DNA of 64,000 nt. Origin: Pseudonocardia petroleophila (GTDB lineage Bacteria; Actinomycetota; Actinomycetes; Mycobacteriales; Pseudonocardiaceae). The number at the start of each line of letters is the position of its first letter. Positions within the stretch are counted from its first letter, which is position 1. This document shows positions 14,477 through 23,544 of the stretch, piece after piece. Location of the stretch: positions 6,083,501 through 6,147,500 of the forward strand of contig NZ_CP060131.1 in NCBI RefSeq assembly GCF_014235185.1. Reading direction: 5' to 3'. A model generated the notes under the pieces. That model did not search any database, was not told where the DNA came from, and was given only the letters and a program-made list of their open reading frames with translations. Position numbers and translations under genes: made by a program.

Positions 14477-15730
14477 ATGCCCGAACTCGTGTTCCCGCTC
14501 GACTCGACGAAGTCCTTCACCGACCAGGCGATCGTGGGCCACAACCGCTGGCACCCCGACATCCCCGCGAAGGTCACGGTGAAGCCCGGCGACTCGTTCC
14601 GGGTGCACTGCCGCGAGTGGTTCGACGGCGCGATCCACAACGACGACTCCGCCGACGACATCCTCAACGCCCCGCTGGCCGGCGTGCACGTGCTCTCCGG
14701 ACCGATCGCCGTCGAGGGTGCGCAGCCCGGTGACCTGCTCATCGTCGACATCCTCGACGTCGGCCCGATCCCGCAGGAGGACTCCGGCCCGCTCGCCGGG
14801 CAGGGCTGGGGCTACACCGGCGTCTTCGCGACGCGCAACGGCGGCGGGTTCCTCACCGAGCAGTTCCCGGACGCCTACAAGGTGATCTGGGACTTCACCG
14901 GCGGCGTCGCGACCTCGCGGCACGTCCCCGACGTCGCGTTCACCGGCATCGTCCACCCCGGCCTGATGGGCACCGCACCGTCGGCGTCCCTGCTCGCCAC
15001 CTGGAACGCCCGCGAGCAGGCGCTGATCGACACCGACCCGCAGCGGGTGCCGCCGCTGGCCCTGCCCCCGCTGCCCGACTCGGCGATCCTGGGCGACCTC
15101 ACCGGCGCGGAGCACGACCGCGTCGCGGCCGAGGCGGCGCGCACGGCCCCGCCCCGGGAGAACGGCGGCAACCAGGACATCAAGAACCTCACCAAGGGGT
15201 CGCGGGTGTTCTACCCGGTCTTCGTCGACGGCGCGAAGCTCTCGATGGGCGACCTGCACTTCTCCCAGGGCGACGGCGAGATCACCTTCTGCGGCGCGAT
15301 CGAGATGGGCGGGTTCATGGACCTGCGCGTCGACCTGATCAAGGGCGGGATGGACACCTACGGCGTCTCCGAGAACGCGATCTTCATGCCCGGCCGCACC
15401 GACCCGCAGTACAGCGAGTGGCTCGCGTTCTCCGGCACCTCGGTGACGCTGGACGGTGAGCAGCGCTACCTCGACTCGCACCTGTCCTACCAGCGCGCCT
15501 GCCTGCACGCGATCGACTACCTGCAGAAGTTCGGCTACAGCGCCATCCAGGCGTACATGATCCTGGGCGCAGCGCCGATCGAGGGCCGCCTGTCCGGCGT
15601 GGTGGACATCCCGAACTCCTGCTCCACGGTCTACCTCCCGACGGCGATCTTCGACTTCGACGTCCGGCCGGGCGCGAACGGCCCGCACCAGGTCGACCCG
15701 GGCATGGGCGTCCCCATGTCCGCCGGCTGA
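14477..15730 (+). CDS. fmdA: formamidase (acetamidase/formamidase family)
   Basis: This 417-residue enzyme hydrolyses formamide to formate and ammonia. Family blocks are GHNRWHPDIPAKVTVKPGD near the N-terminus, REWFDGAIHNDD, VLSGPIAVEGA-PGDLL, FTGIVHPGLMG, LHFSQGDGEITFCGAIEM and the C-terminal ILGAAPIEGRLSGVVDIPN. The length fits the family (about 410). A GATGAGGAG leader precedes the ATG. It lies in a cotranscribed set with fmdB and the urea channel, controlled by the promoter at 14076. Nitrogen acquisition from amides is the likely role. Confidence 0.93.
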   Translation: MPELVFPLDSTKSFTDQAIVGHNRWHPDIPAKVTVKPGDSFRVHCREWFDGAIHNDDSADDILNAPLAGVHVLSGPIAVEGAQPGDLLIVDILDVGPIPQEDSGPLAGQGWGYTGVFATRNGGGFLTEQFPDAYKVIWDFTGGVATSRHVPDVAFTGIVHPGLMGTAPSASLLATWNAREQALIDTDPQRVPPLALPPLPDSAILGDLTGAEHDRVAAEAARTAPPRENGGNQDIKNLTKGSRVFYPVFVDGAKLSMGDLHFSQGDGEITFCGAIEMGGFMDLRVDLIKGGMDTYGVSENAIFMPGRTDPQYSEWLAFSGTSVTLDGEQRYLDSHLSYQRACLHAIDYLQKFGYSAIQAYMILGAAPIEGRLSGVVDIPNSCSTVYLPTAIFDFDVRPGANGPHQVDPGMGVPMSAG

Positions 15731-15741
15731 GGGCACCGGCC

Positions 15742-16845
15742 GTGTCGGGCGGGAGGCCGGTGACCGGCTGGGTCGACGGGACGGCGCCGCTGCTGCAGGA
15801 GCGCCTGGGGGCGCTGGCCCCGCTGGCGTTCGTGGAGTCCTGCCTGCGCGGCGTCGGCCAGGTCATGTTCATGAACAACCCGATCACCGGGCTGCTCGTG
15901 CTGGTCGCGGCCTGGATCCACGACCCGTGGCTCGGGTTCGGCGGCACGGTCGGCGTCGCCGTCTCCACCCTGGTCGCGATCGTGATGGGGTTCGACGCCG
16001 GCGCCGTCCGGGCCGGGCTGTTCGGCTTCAACGGGGTGCTGTGCGGCCTGGCGCTGGCCACGTTCCTGGCCCCGCCGTGGGACGGCGTGTCCACGGTGTG
16101 GATCGTGGTGGTCAGTGCCGGGTCGTCGCTCGCCATGGCCGGGCTGGCGGCCCTGTTCTCGATCTGGGGCGTGCCGCCGTTCACCCTGGCGTTCAACATC
16201 TCGGTGCTGCTGTTCCTCGTCACCGGGCTGAACGTGGCGCGCGGCAACCTGGGCGAGCTCGTGTCCCCGGCCTCGCCGACGGTCGCGGGCCCGTCGGTGT
16301 CGACCGTGCTGCGCGAGTCCGCGGACACCGCCGGGAGCACGGACGCGGTCGCGGTGCTCAACGCGGTGTTCCGAGGCATCGCCCAGCTGTTCTTCGTCAA
16401 CAGCATCCTGGGCGGGGTGATCATCCTCGTCGCCATCGCGGTGTGCTCGCGGATCGCGGCGCTGTTCGCCGTGCTGGGTTCCGCGGTCGGGATGCTGGTC
16501 GGCATGGCGCTGGGCGCGGACGGCGTGGCGATCTACAACGGGCTGTGGGGGTTCAACTCCTACGACGCCTGCCTCGCGATCGCCGGGGTGTTCTACGTGC
16601 TGACCTGGCGGTCCGCCGTCCTCGGGCTGGCCTGCGCGGCGTACACCGCCCTCCTGTTCGGCGCGATCGGGGCGTTCCTCGGCCCGTGGGGGCTCCCGGC
16701 GATGACGCTGCCGTTCTGCTTCGGGGTGCTCACCTTCGTGATGCTCCGCGACGCGGCACCGCGCCGCTTCACCTGGGTGCCCCCCGGGGAGATCACCACC
16801 CCGGAGGAGCACCTGCGACGGGCCGGGGAGGCGGTCAGGAGCTGA
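15742..16845 (+). CDS. urea transporter (UT family channel)
   Basis: This 367-residue membrane protein has about ten hydrophobic segments in two homologous halves. The two pore signatures are GLFGFNGVLCG and GLWGFNSYDACLAI, typical of bacterial and mammalian UT-type urea channels; each half also has the VMFMNNPITG / LFFVNSILGG helix. The channel also passes formamide and acetamide in characterised members, which suits the formamidase 11 bp upstream. GTG start. The 3' end overlaps the convergent patatin gene by 11 bp. Confidence 0.9.
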   Translation: MSGGRPVTGWVDGTAPLLQERLGALAPLAFVESCLRGVGQVMFMNNPITGLLVLVAAWIHDPWLGFGGTVGVAVSTLVAIVMGFDAGAVRAGLFGFNGVLCGLALATFLAPPWDGVSTVWIVVVSAGSSLAMAGLAALFSIWGVPPFTLAFNISVLLFLVTGLNVARGNLGELVSPASPTVAGPSVSTVLRESADTAGSTDAVAVLNAVFRGIAQLFFVNSILGGVIILVAIAVCSRIAALFAVLGSAVGMLVGMALGADGVAIYNGLWGFNSYDACLAIAGVFYVLTWRSAVLGLACAAYTALLFGAIGAFLGPWGLPAMTLPFCFGVLTFVMLRDAAPRRFTWVPPGEITTPEEHLRRAGEAVRS

Positions 16846-18748
16846 CGGCCCGGCTCCGCGCCAGCGCCTCCACCGCGTACGCGTAGGCGGGCTCCACCAG
16901 CCCGGGGCCCGCCCGGAAGTCGAGCAGGCCGGACCGGCCGACCGGGGGCGTCAGCAGCTCGACCGTCCGGTCGCCCAGGCGGTCGCGCTGCAGGCGGGCC
17001 GTCGACAGCGACATGCTGCGGACGACGACGTCCCCGATCCGCGGCACGCGCATCCGCGGGGTGAAGGGGTTGAGCCGCGACGCCAGCACCCGCCAGCCCG
17101 ACACCGCGAGGTCGAGCTCGGCGGGCGGGCGGCGGCCGGACCCGGTCGGCTGCAGGTTGACCGCGACGATCGGGCCGTCGCCGACGACCCGGGCCATGAC
17201 GTCGACGGGCAGGTTGTTCATCACCCCGCCGTCGACGAGGAGCTGGGTGCCGTCGTGCACCGGCGGGTACACCCCCGGGATCGCGATGCTGGCCCGGATG
17301 GCGCGCCAGGTCGGGCCGCTGTCGTGCACCACCTCCCTGGCCTGGCTCAACGACGCCGACACCGCGAAGTAGGGCAGCCACAGGTCCTCGATCAGACCGC
17401 TGAAGGAGGGCTCCTCGCGCAGCAGCCGCGTCACCTTGCGGCCCGAGGACACCGCCACGAACGGCGGCGTGAACCCGACCATCGACCCCTGCTCCACCAT
17501 CGCCGCGCACGCCTGCCGCAGCCGCTGCCCGTGGTCGAGCCCCGCGGCGAGGAAGCCGGCCATGAGCGAGCCGATGCTGGCCCCGCCGACCGCGTCGACC
17601 GGGATCCCCGCCTCCTCCAGGGCCCGCATGACGCCCAGGTGCGCGAACCCGCGCACCCCGCCCCCGGCCAGCACCAGGCCGCGCGCGGTGCCGGAGAGGA
17701 ACCGCGCCACCCGTGCGACGTCGTGCCGGTCGCCGTCGCGGACGTGGTGGTGGCGGGTGATCCCCCGGCCCTCCAGCCACGCCGCGGTCCCCGACGGCGC
17801 CGCCGTGCCCACGGGGTGCAGCAGCACCAGGTCGCGCCGCCGCTCCCCCGGGACCAGTGCGAGCGCCCGCTCCGCCGCGCCGGGGGCGGGGTCGTCCCCG
17901 GCCCGCGCGACCAGCAGCACCCGGTCGGCCTGGCGCAGGCAGCGGCGCGTCCACTCGGTGTCGCCGTCGTCGGCGCGGTAGACCACGAACCGGTGCGCCG
18001 CCTCGACGCGCTGCAGCCAGGCCAGCAGCCGGCCGTTGCGCGGGTCGGCGGGCTCGGTGCCCGACGCGCCCGGTCCGATGGCGGCGTCGACCGTCGCGGA
18101 GGAGACCTCCCGTGCCCGGCCCAGCGCCGTGACCAGCGCGGCGACGACCTCGTCGGGCACCCGGCCCGTCCCGGCGGGCAGCAGCGCGATCGTGGTGCCC
18201 GGGACCTCCGCGGGGACGGTCGCGGGCGCGGGGCCGGACTCGGCGCGCAGCAGGGCGCGGCACAGCCCGAGCAGCGACACCGGGTGCGCCGCGGCGACCC
18301 GCTCGAACCCGGCCACGCCCAGGCGCAGCACCAGCGAGTCGCGGACGGCGTGCACGTGCGGGCCGTCCGGGTCGGCGTCGGGTCCGGTCGCGTCGGCTCC
18401 GGGGGCGGCCCGCAGCAGCGCCGCGGCCCCGACGACCTCGCCCGGGCCGATCTCGCGGACCCCGCTCCCGGACCGGACGGCGAGCCGGCCGTAGGCGAGC
18501 AGGTGCAGCGCGCCTGCGCCCGGCACCACCTCCCCCGCCGCGACGTGCACCGGGTCGAGCTGCACGAACAGCTCCCGCAGCGCGGGGCGGTCCAGCCCGC
18601 CGAACACCTCGGTGCCGGCGAGGAAGTCGAGCACCTCGCTGCCCGGTTCGGTGCCCGACCAGCTCTCCGCCAGCAGCAGCAGCGGGCGGCGGCGGCGCGT
18701 GGACCCGACCCCGGCCGCGATCCTCCCGCGGTCGAAGAACTCGCTCAC
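16835..18748 (-). CDS. NTE-type patatin phospholipase with cyclic-nucleotide-binding-like domain
   Basis: This 637-residue protein has a degenerate cNMP-binding beta-barrel at about 40-165, a middle Rossmann/MinD-like region at about 180-345, and a patatin domain from 357. Catalytic elements are the oxyanion loop GGGVRG (362-367), GASIG with Ser391 and the DGG of LLVDGGVMNN with Asp506. It resembles neuropathy-target-esterase-type lysophospholipases, which cut membrane lysophospholipids. The GTG start overlaps the stop of the MinD-like gene. It is the last gene of a five-gene signalling operon, so lipase activity may be the output. Confidence 0.88.
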   Translation of the reverse strand: MSEFFDRGRIAAGVGSTRRRRPLLLLAESWSGTEPGSEVLDFLAGTEVFGGLDRPALRELFVQLDPVHVAAGEVVPGAGALHLLAYGRLAVRSGSGVREIGPGEVVGAAALLRAAPGADATGPDADPDGPHVHAVRDSLVLRLGVAGFERVAAAHPVSLLGLCRALLRAESGPAPATVPAEVPGTTIALLPAGTGRVPDEVVAALVTALGRAREVSSATVDAAIGPGASGTEPADPRNGRLLAWLQRVEAAHRFVVYRADDGDTEWTRRCLRQADRVLLVARAGDDPAPGAAERALALVPGERRRDLVLLHPVGTAAPSGTAAWLEGRGITRHHHVRDGDRHDVARVARFLSGTARGLVLAGGGVRGFAHLGVMRALEEAGIPVDAVGGASIGSLMAGFLAAGLDHGQRLRQACAAMVEQGSMVGFTPPFVAVSSGRKVTRLLREEPSFSGLIEDLWLPYFAVSASLSQAREVVHDSGPTWRAIRASIAIPGVYPPVHDGTQLLVDGGVMNNLPVDVMARVVGDGPIVAVNLQPTGSGRRPPAELDLAVSGWRVLASRLNPFTPRMRVPRIGDVVVRSMSLSTARLQRDRLGDRTVELLTPPVGRSGLLDFRAGPGLVEPAYAYAVEALARSRAVSS

Positions 18749-19500
18749 GCCCGCACCCCGACCAGGTGGTCCGCGAGCTGCGCGTACAGGGCGGCCACCG
18801 GGTGGTCCGGGTGCTCCAGCACGAGGATCCCGCCGCTGGAGAGCACCATCAGCTCCTCGGAGTGCGGGACGACCGCCGCCACGGGCGTGTCGTAGGCCGC
18901 CGTCACCCGCCGCGCCACCTCGGCGGCGTCGAACGACTCCGGGGTCTTGTTCACCACCAGCACCGTGCGGGGCACCGCGAGCTTGCGCGCCACGCTCACC
19001 GTGACGTGGGTGCCCTCGTAGTCCTGGTGGTCCGGGCGCAGCACGATCGCGAGCGCGTCGGACAGCGCGATCGACAGCAGCGTCTCCTCGTTCAGGCCGG
19101 GGTGGGTGTCGAGCAGCAGCACGTCGAGCTCCAGTTCGGCCGCCAGCGACCGCACCCCCTCGCCGAGCAGCCCGACGTCGTACCCCTCGGCCATGATCCG
19201 GGCGATGTCGTGCGGCGCGACGCTGGAGGGGACCAGCCAGATCCGGCCCGCCACCCCGGGCGGGGTCACCTCGCGGGCCGCGTCGCGCAGCGGGTACCGG
19301 CCCCACAGGTAGCCGTCGAGGTGGTGCTCGAGGCCGTCCTGGTCGACCCCGAAGAGCACGTGGATGCCCGGGGAGAGGATGTCGAGGTCGACCACCCCCA
19401 CCCGCAGCCCGCGTCCGGCCAGCACCGCCGCGACGTTCGCGGTGGTGTTGGACTTGCCGGTGCCGCCCCGGAAGGAGTGGACGGACACGATGGACGTCAT
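18745..19500 (-). CDS. MinD/ParA-like ATPase
   Basis: This 251-residue deviant Walker-type ATPase has FRGGTGKSNTT at 10-20 (signature Lys replaced by Arg, P-loop Lys kept), switch I region DLDILSPGIHVLFG, Walker B LLLDTHPGLNE and NKTPE for base recognition. Such ATPases place or regulate partner complexes at membranes or nucleoid. The ATG overlaps the response-regulator stop (ATGA) and its stop overlaps the patatin start, so stoichiometric coupled synthesis is expected. Role unknown. Confidence 0.87.
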   Translation of the reverse strand: MTSIVSVHSFRGGTGKSNTTANVAAVLAGRGLRVGVVDLDILSPGIHVLFGVDQDGLEHHLDGYLWGRYPLRDAAREVTPPGVAGRIWLVPSSVAPHDIARIMAEGYDVGLLGEGVRSLAAELELDVLLLDTHPGLNEETLLSIALSDALAIVLRPDHQDYEGTHVTVSVARKLAVPRTVLVVNKTPESFDAAEVARRVTAAYDTPVAAVVPHSEELMVLSSGGILVLEHPDHPVAALYAQLADHLVGVRA

Positions 19501-20222
19501 GGGGTTCCCCCGTTCTGCCGGCCCGGCCCCGAGCGCAGGTCCGCGGCTCGGCGTTGCAGGTCGGCGAAGTAGTCGGTCTCGGTGATGGCGGCGACGGCGC
19601 GCGCGGTCCGGGCCTCGTCGATCTCGATGCGCAGGGCCCCGACCTGCGCGCGCAGCCGCTGCTCGCGCTGCGCGACCTCGTGCGCCATCCGCCCGAACAC
19701 CCGTGCCAGCAGGCCCAGCGCGTCGTCGCGGCCGGCCACGCCGTCGAGCGATCCCGGGTCGAACTCCCCGCGCTCGACGGCCGCGGCGGCGTCGACGACG
19801 TGCCCGACCTGCTCGCGGTACTCCCGCTCCAGGTCGGCGAGGCGCTTGCGGGCCAGCCCCGACCGCAGCCGCGCGCGCAGCACCGCGGGGTCGACGGGCT
19901 TGGGCAGGAAGTCGTCGGCGCCCAGCTCGATGCAGCGCACCACGCCGTCGCGGTCGTCGGACCCGGAGATGACGACGACCGGCAGCGTCGCCGTCGCCTC
20001 CTGCGCCCGCATCCGCGCCAGCACCGCGTAGCCGTCGAGGACCGGCATGACGATGTCGAGCAGCACCAGGTCGAACCCGCCGCCGGAGACCAGCTCCCAG
20101 CCCTGCCCTCCGTCGACCGCGACCTCCACGTCGAGGCCCTCCCGCTCGAGCGCACGGCGCAGCAGCAGGCGGTTCATCGGGTCGTCGTCGACGACGAGCA
20201 CCCGCCCGCGCAGCGCGCTCAC
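19497..20222 (-). CDS. response regulator with C-terminal coiled-coil region
   Basis: These 241 residues carry a REC domain with acidic pair DDD (12-14), phospho-acceptor Asp56 in LLDIVMP and Lys in LPKPVDP. The remainder, from residue 125 or so, has no HTH and is predicted helical with heptad-like Glu/Arg/Leu (ADLEREYREQV, VAQREQRLRAQVGALRIEID). Output is therefore likely by protein contact, perhaps with the MinD-like ATPase encoded next. GTG start overlaps the small upstream gene; stop overlaps the ATPase start. Confidence 0.88.
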   Translation of the reverse strand: MSALRGRVLVVDDDPMNRLLLRRALEREGLDVEVAVDGGQGWELVSGGGFDLVLLDIVMPVLDGYAVLARMRAQEATATLPVVVISGSDDRDGVVRCIELGADDFLPKPVDPAVLRARLRSGLARKRLADLEREYREQVGHVVDAAAAVERGEFDPGSLDGVAGRDDALGLLARVFGRMAHEVAQREQRLRAQVGALRIEIDEARTARAVAAITETDYFADLQRRAADLRSGPGRQNGGTP

Positions 20223-20398
20223 CGGGTGACCGCGTCGGGGGTGCGGGGTTCGAGCAGCCGCAGCAGGTCCATCCAGCCGGAGAAGTGCACGACGTCGGGC
20301 GAGCCGGTCCGCCCGACGGTGCCGACCACCCGGCCGTCCGGGGTCGGCCGGATCTCGACGACGAACCGCTCGCCCGCGCCACCCGCGTCCACGTCCAT
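20219..20398 (-). CDS. small conserved-looking protein in the signalling operon
   Basis: This 59-residue protein contains ERFVVEIRPTPDGRVVGTV and ends FSGWMDLLRLLEPRTPDAVTR, a beta-strand-rich start with a short helix. ATG has a perfect AGGAGG 7 nt upstream, placed within the kinase end and the 11-bp gap. Its stop overlaps the response-regulator GTG. No family recognised. Placement between kinase and regulator suggests an adaptor or modulator. Confidence 0.7.
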   Translation of the reverse strand: MDVDAGGAGERFVVEIRPTPDGRVVGTVGRTGSPDVVHFSGWMDLLRLLEPRTPDAVTR

Positions 20399-20409
20399 CG
20401 GTTCCTCCT

Positions 20410-23400
20410 CTACACGGCCGGCTCGGCGGCCGGCAGCTCGCGCAGCACCGCCGCGACCCGGGTCTCGATCTCCGTGACGAGCGCGGCGGCGTCGGGCGCA
20501 CCCGCCTCCAGCGCGCGGCAGGCGTCGGCCAGGCGGGCCGCGCCGAGCGTCGCGGCGTTGGAGCGCAGCGTGTGGGCCGCCGTCCGGACCTCCCCCGCGT
20601 CGCCGGACCGCAGCCGGGCCACCAGCCTCGGCAGCTCGTCGGCCGCGGCGGCGACCAGCTCGGCGACGACCGCGGCCCCGTCGGGCCCGAAGGACCGGGC
20701 CAGCTCCCGGAGGACCGCCGGGTCGAGCTCCGGGACGGGGTCGAGCTCCGGGGCGGCGTCGATCACCGGGGCCGGGGCCGGGACGCGGCGCAGGACCTCG
20801 GCCAGGCCGTCGAGCCGGATCGGCTTCGCCAGGTAGTCGTCCATGCCCGCGGCCAGGCACATCTCGCGGTCACCGTCCATCGCGTTGGCGGTGACCGCGA
20901 CGAGCCACGGGCCGCGCCCCTCGCCCGCCCGGATCCGCCGGGCCGCCTCCAGCCCGTCCATCTCGGGCATCTGGACGTCGAGGAGCACGGCGTCGTAGGG
21001 GCGGGCGGCGACGGCGTCGAGGACCTCCAGCCCGGTGGTGGCGACGTCGGCCGTGTGCCCGAGCTTCGTCAGCATCGCCAGGGCCAGCGTGCGGTTGACG
21101 GGGTTGTCCTCGGCGAGCAGCAGCCGCAGGCCCGCTCCCGGGACGGGTGCGGGCGCCGGGGCCTGCGCGGGGACGGCGGGCGCCCCGAGCAGCGTCGCGA
21201 GCACCTCGGCGAGCCGGGCCCGCTTCACCGGCTTGGTCAGCCAGGCCGCGACCGCGGCGCCGTCGCGGGTGCCGCCCAGCGACGACAGGCAGGCCACCGG
21301 GGGCCCGCCGTGCTCGCGCAGCCGCGCGGCGAGGGTGCCGCCGTCCATCTCCGGCATGACGTGGTCGAGCAGCGCGACGTCGTAGACCTCGCCGTCGGCG
21401 ACCCGCGCCAGCGCGTCGAGCGGCGACCCCGTGTCGTCGACGACCATCCCCCACGACGCGCACTGCGCGGCGAGGATCCGGCGGTTCGTCGCGTTGTCGT
21501 CGACGACGAGGACGCGGCGCCCGGACAGGACCGCCGGCGTCACGACGGCGGGGGCGGGGGCGGACGGCGCCGTCACCGCGAACCCGAACGTCGTGCCCCG
21601 CCCGACCTCGCTGCGCACCCACACCCGCCCGCCCATCAGCTCGGCGAGCCGCCGGGAGATGGCCAGGCCGAGCCCGGTGCCGCCGTGGCGGCGGGTGGTG
21701 GAGACGTCGACCTGGCTGAACGAGCGGAACAGCCGGTCGAGCCGGTCGGCCGGGATGCCCGGGCCGGTGTCGGTGACCTCCACGGACAGCCCGTCCGGCT
21801 CGGCCGCCACCGTCACCACGACCTCGCCGCGCGCGGTGAACTTCACCGCGTTGCCCACCAGGTTGACCAGGATCTGGCGCAGCCGCGTCGGGTCGCCCAG
21901 GACCGCCGGGGGCACGTCCGGGTCGACGGCGCAGACCAGCTCGATCCCCTTCTCCGCCGCCCGCGGGGCGAGCAGGTCCAGCGCGCCCTCGACGCAGTCG
22001 CGCACGTCGAGCGGCACCGCCTCCAGCTCCAGCCGGCCCGCCTCGATCTTCGAGAAGTCCAGGATGTCGTCGATGATCGTCAGCAGGCCGTCGCCGCTCT
22101 GCTCGATCACCCGGGCCAGCTCGCGCTGCTCGGCGTCGAGGTCGGTGGTGAGCAGCAGCTCCGTCATCCCGATGACGGCGTTCATCGGGGTCCGGATCTC
22201 GTGGCTCATGTTGGCCAGGAACGCGCTCTTGGCCGCGTTCGCGGCGTCGGCGGCGGACCGGGCCTCCCGGGCCTGCTCGTGCAGCCGGGTGCTCTCGATG
22301 GCCCCCGCGATCTGCCCGGCGACGGTCTCGGCCAGCGCCAGCTCGGCCGGGGAGAACACCCGGCGCCGCTCGACGGACTCCGCGAGCACCATCCCGATGA
22401 CGTGCCCGCCGCGGCCGAGCAGCGGCGCGACCATGAACCCGCGGACCCCGCGCGCGGCGAGCAGGTCGCGCGTGGCGGGGGCGAGCGTGACCGCGTCGGG
22501 GTCGGCGACGGCGACCGCGCGGCGCAGGGCGGCCGCCCGCTCCGTCGGCCCGCCCGCGGTCAGCGGCACCTCCACCCCGACCTGCGTGGGCGCCGGCCCG
22601 TCGACGGCGTGGTCGGCGCGGATCACCAGGGACCCGGCGTCGTCGAGCAGGGCGACCGCGGCCCACGGCACCCGGAACAGCGCCGCGAGCCGCCGCGCCG
22701 CCCCGTCGAGGACGTCCTGCAGCGACGACGCCGTCGCGACCGTCCGGGTGATCGCGCTGAGCGCGGCGAGCTGCTCGCGGTCGCGGGTGAGGCTCTGCGC
22801 GATCACCCCGGCGACCGCCGCGATGATCAGGCCGATGCCCATCCGGAAGGTGATCGACACGACCAGGAACGGGTGCCCGTAGACGAGCGTGCCGAACACC
22901 TCCCGCAGCGTGTACGCCACGGTGAGCAGCCCGATCGCGACCATCGCCCCGCGCAGCTGGAACCGGACCGCGGCCTCCATCGGCAGCACGTAGAGCACCG
23001 CCCAGATCGCGGTCTCGGTGTCGAAGGTGAAGACGAAGACCAGCCCAAGGAACACCGTGCCGTTGAGGACCAGCGCGGCCACGCCCGTGCGGCGGGCCCG
23101 GCGCACCGTCGTCATCCGCGGGATCAGCGGCCAGATCACCAGGTTGCCCACCGCCAGCAGCGCCAGCAGCCCGAGCGCCAGCTCGAACATCCCGGGCGGG
23201 TAGGGCAGGTAGTAGGTGAGGACCTGGGCGAGCCCGAACACGAACCCGCCCCAGCGGATCCGCAGCATCGCGCGCTCGGCCCGCACGAGCCGGGCGAGCT
23301 CGGCCGTCGCGAGCGTCTCGAACTCGGCGGTGGTGTCGGGCTCGCGGCCGCCGGCCATCGCCAGGCCGCCGCCGGATCCCCGGCCCCGTCCGCGGCCCGG

Positions 23401-23448
23401 CGGGCGGCCGGGACCCGGTGACCCGGCCGAGCCCCAGTGCATCGCCAC
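20410..23448 (-). CDS. hybrid sensor histidine kinase with GAF, two REC and HPt domains
   Basis: This 1012-residue membrane kinase (numbering from the GTG) has about six membrane segments at 65-220, a GAF-like domain at 230-390, HisKA with SHEIRTP (His416), HATPase with NAVKF and DTGPGI, REC1 with LLDHVMPEMDG (Asp695), REC2 with LLDVQMPEMDG (Asp824), and C-terminal HPt AAHTLRSNAA (His959). This is a complete internal phosphorelay, His-Asp-His, which could pass phosphate to the stand-alone REC protein encoded next. An ATG two codons in has better spacing to GGGGGCGGAG and may be the true start. Confidence 0.9.
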   Translation of the reverse strand: MAMHWGSAGSPGPGRPPGRGRGRGSGGGLAMAGGREPDTTAEFETLATAELARLVRAERAMLRIRWGGFVFGLAQVLTYYLPYPPGMFELALGLLALLAVGNLVIWPLIPRMTTVRRARRTGVAALVLNGTVFLGLVFVFTFDTETAIWAVLYVLPMEAAVRFQLRGAMVAIGLLTVAYTLREVFGTLVYGHPFLVVSITFRMGIGLIIAAVAGVIAQSLTRDREQLAALSAITRTVATASSLQDVLDGAARRLAALFRVPWAAVALLDDAGSLVIRADHAVDGPAPTQVGVEVPLTAGGPTERAAALRRAVAVADPDAVTLAPATRDLLAARGVRGFMVAPLLGRGGHVIGMVLAESVERRRVFSPAELALAETVAGQIAGAIESTRLHEQAREARSAADAANAAKSAFLANMSHEIRTPMNAVIGMTELLLTTDLDAEQRELARVIEQSGDGLLTIIDDILDFSKIEAGRLELEAVPLDVRDCVEGALDLLAPRAAEKGIELVCAVDPDVPPAVLGDPTRLRQILVNLVGNAVKFTARGEVVVTVAAEPDGLSVEVTDTGPGIPADRLDRLFRSFSQVDVSTTRRHGGTGLGLAISRRLAELMGGRVWVRSEVGRGTTFGFAVTAPSAPAPAVVTPAVLSGRRVLVVDDNATNRRILAAQCASWGMVVDDTGSPLDALARVADGEVYDVALLDHVMPEMDGGTLAARLREHGGPPVACLSSLGGTRDGAAVAAWLTKPVKRARLAEVLATLLGAPAVPAQAPAPAPVPGAGLRLLLAEDNPVNRTLALAMLTKLGHTADVATTGLEVLDAVAARPYDAVLLDVQMPEMDGLEAARRIRAGEGRGPWLVAVTANAMDGDREMCLAAGMDDYLAKPIRLDGLAEVLRRVPAPAPVIDAAPELDPVPELDPAVLRELARSFGPDGAAVVAELVAAAADELPRLVARLRSGDAGEVRTAAHTLRSNAATLGAARLADACRALEAGAPDAAALVTEIETRVAAVLRELPAAEPAV

Positions 23449-23544
23449 GCTCCGCCCCCTCGGTCACCGGGCGACCCCGGCCGGGACCGACCCTGGCAGT
23501 GCGGCGACCGCGGCGCGCCACGGTGCTCCGTGGGATGCGGTGGG

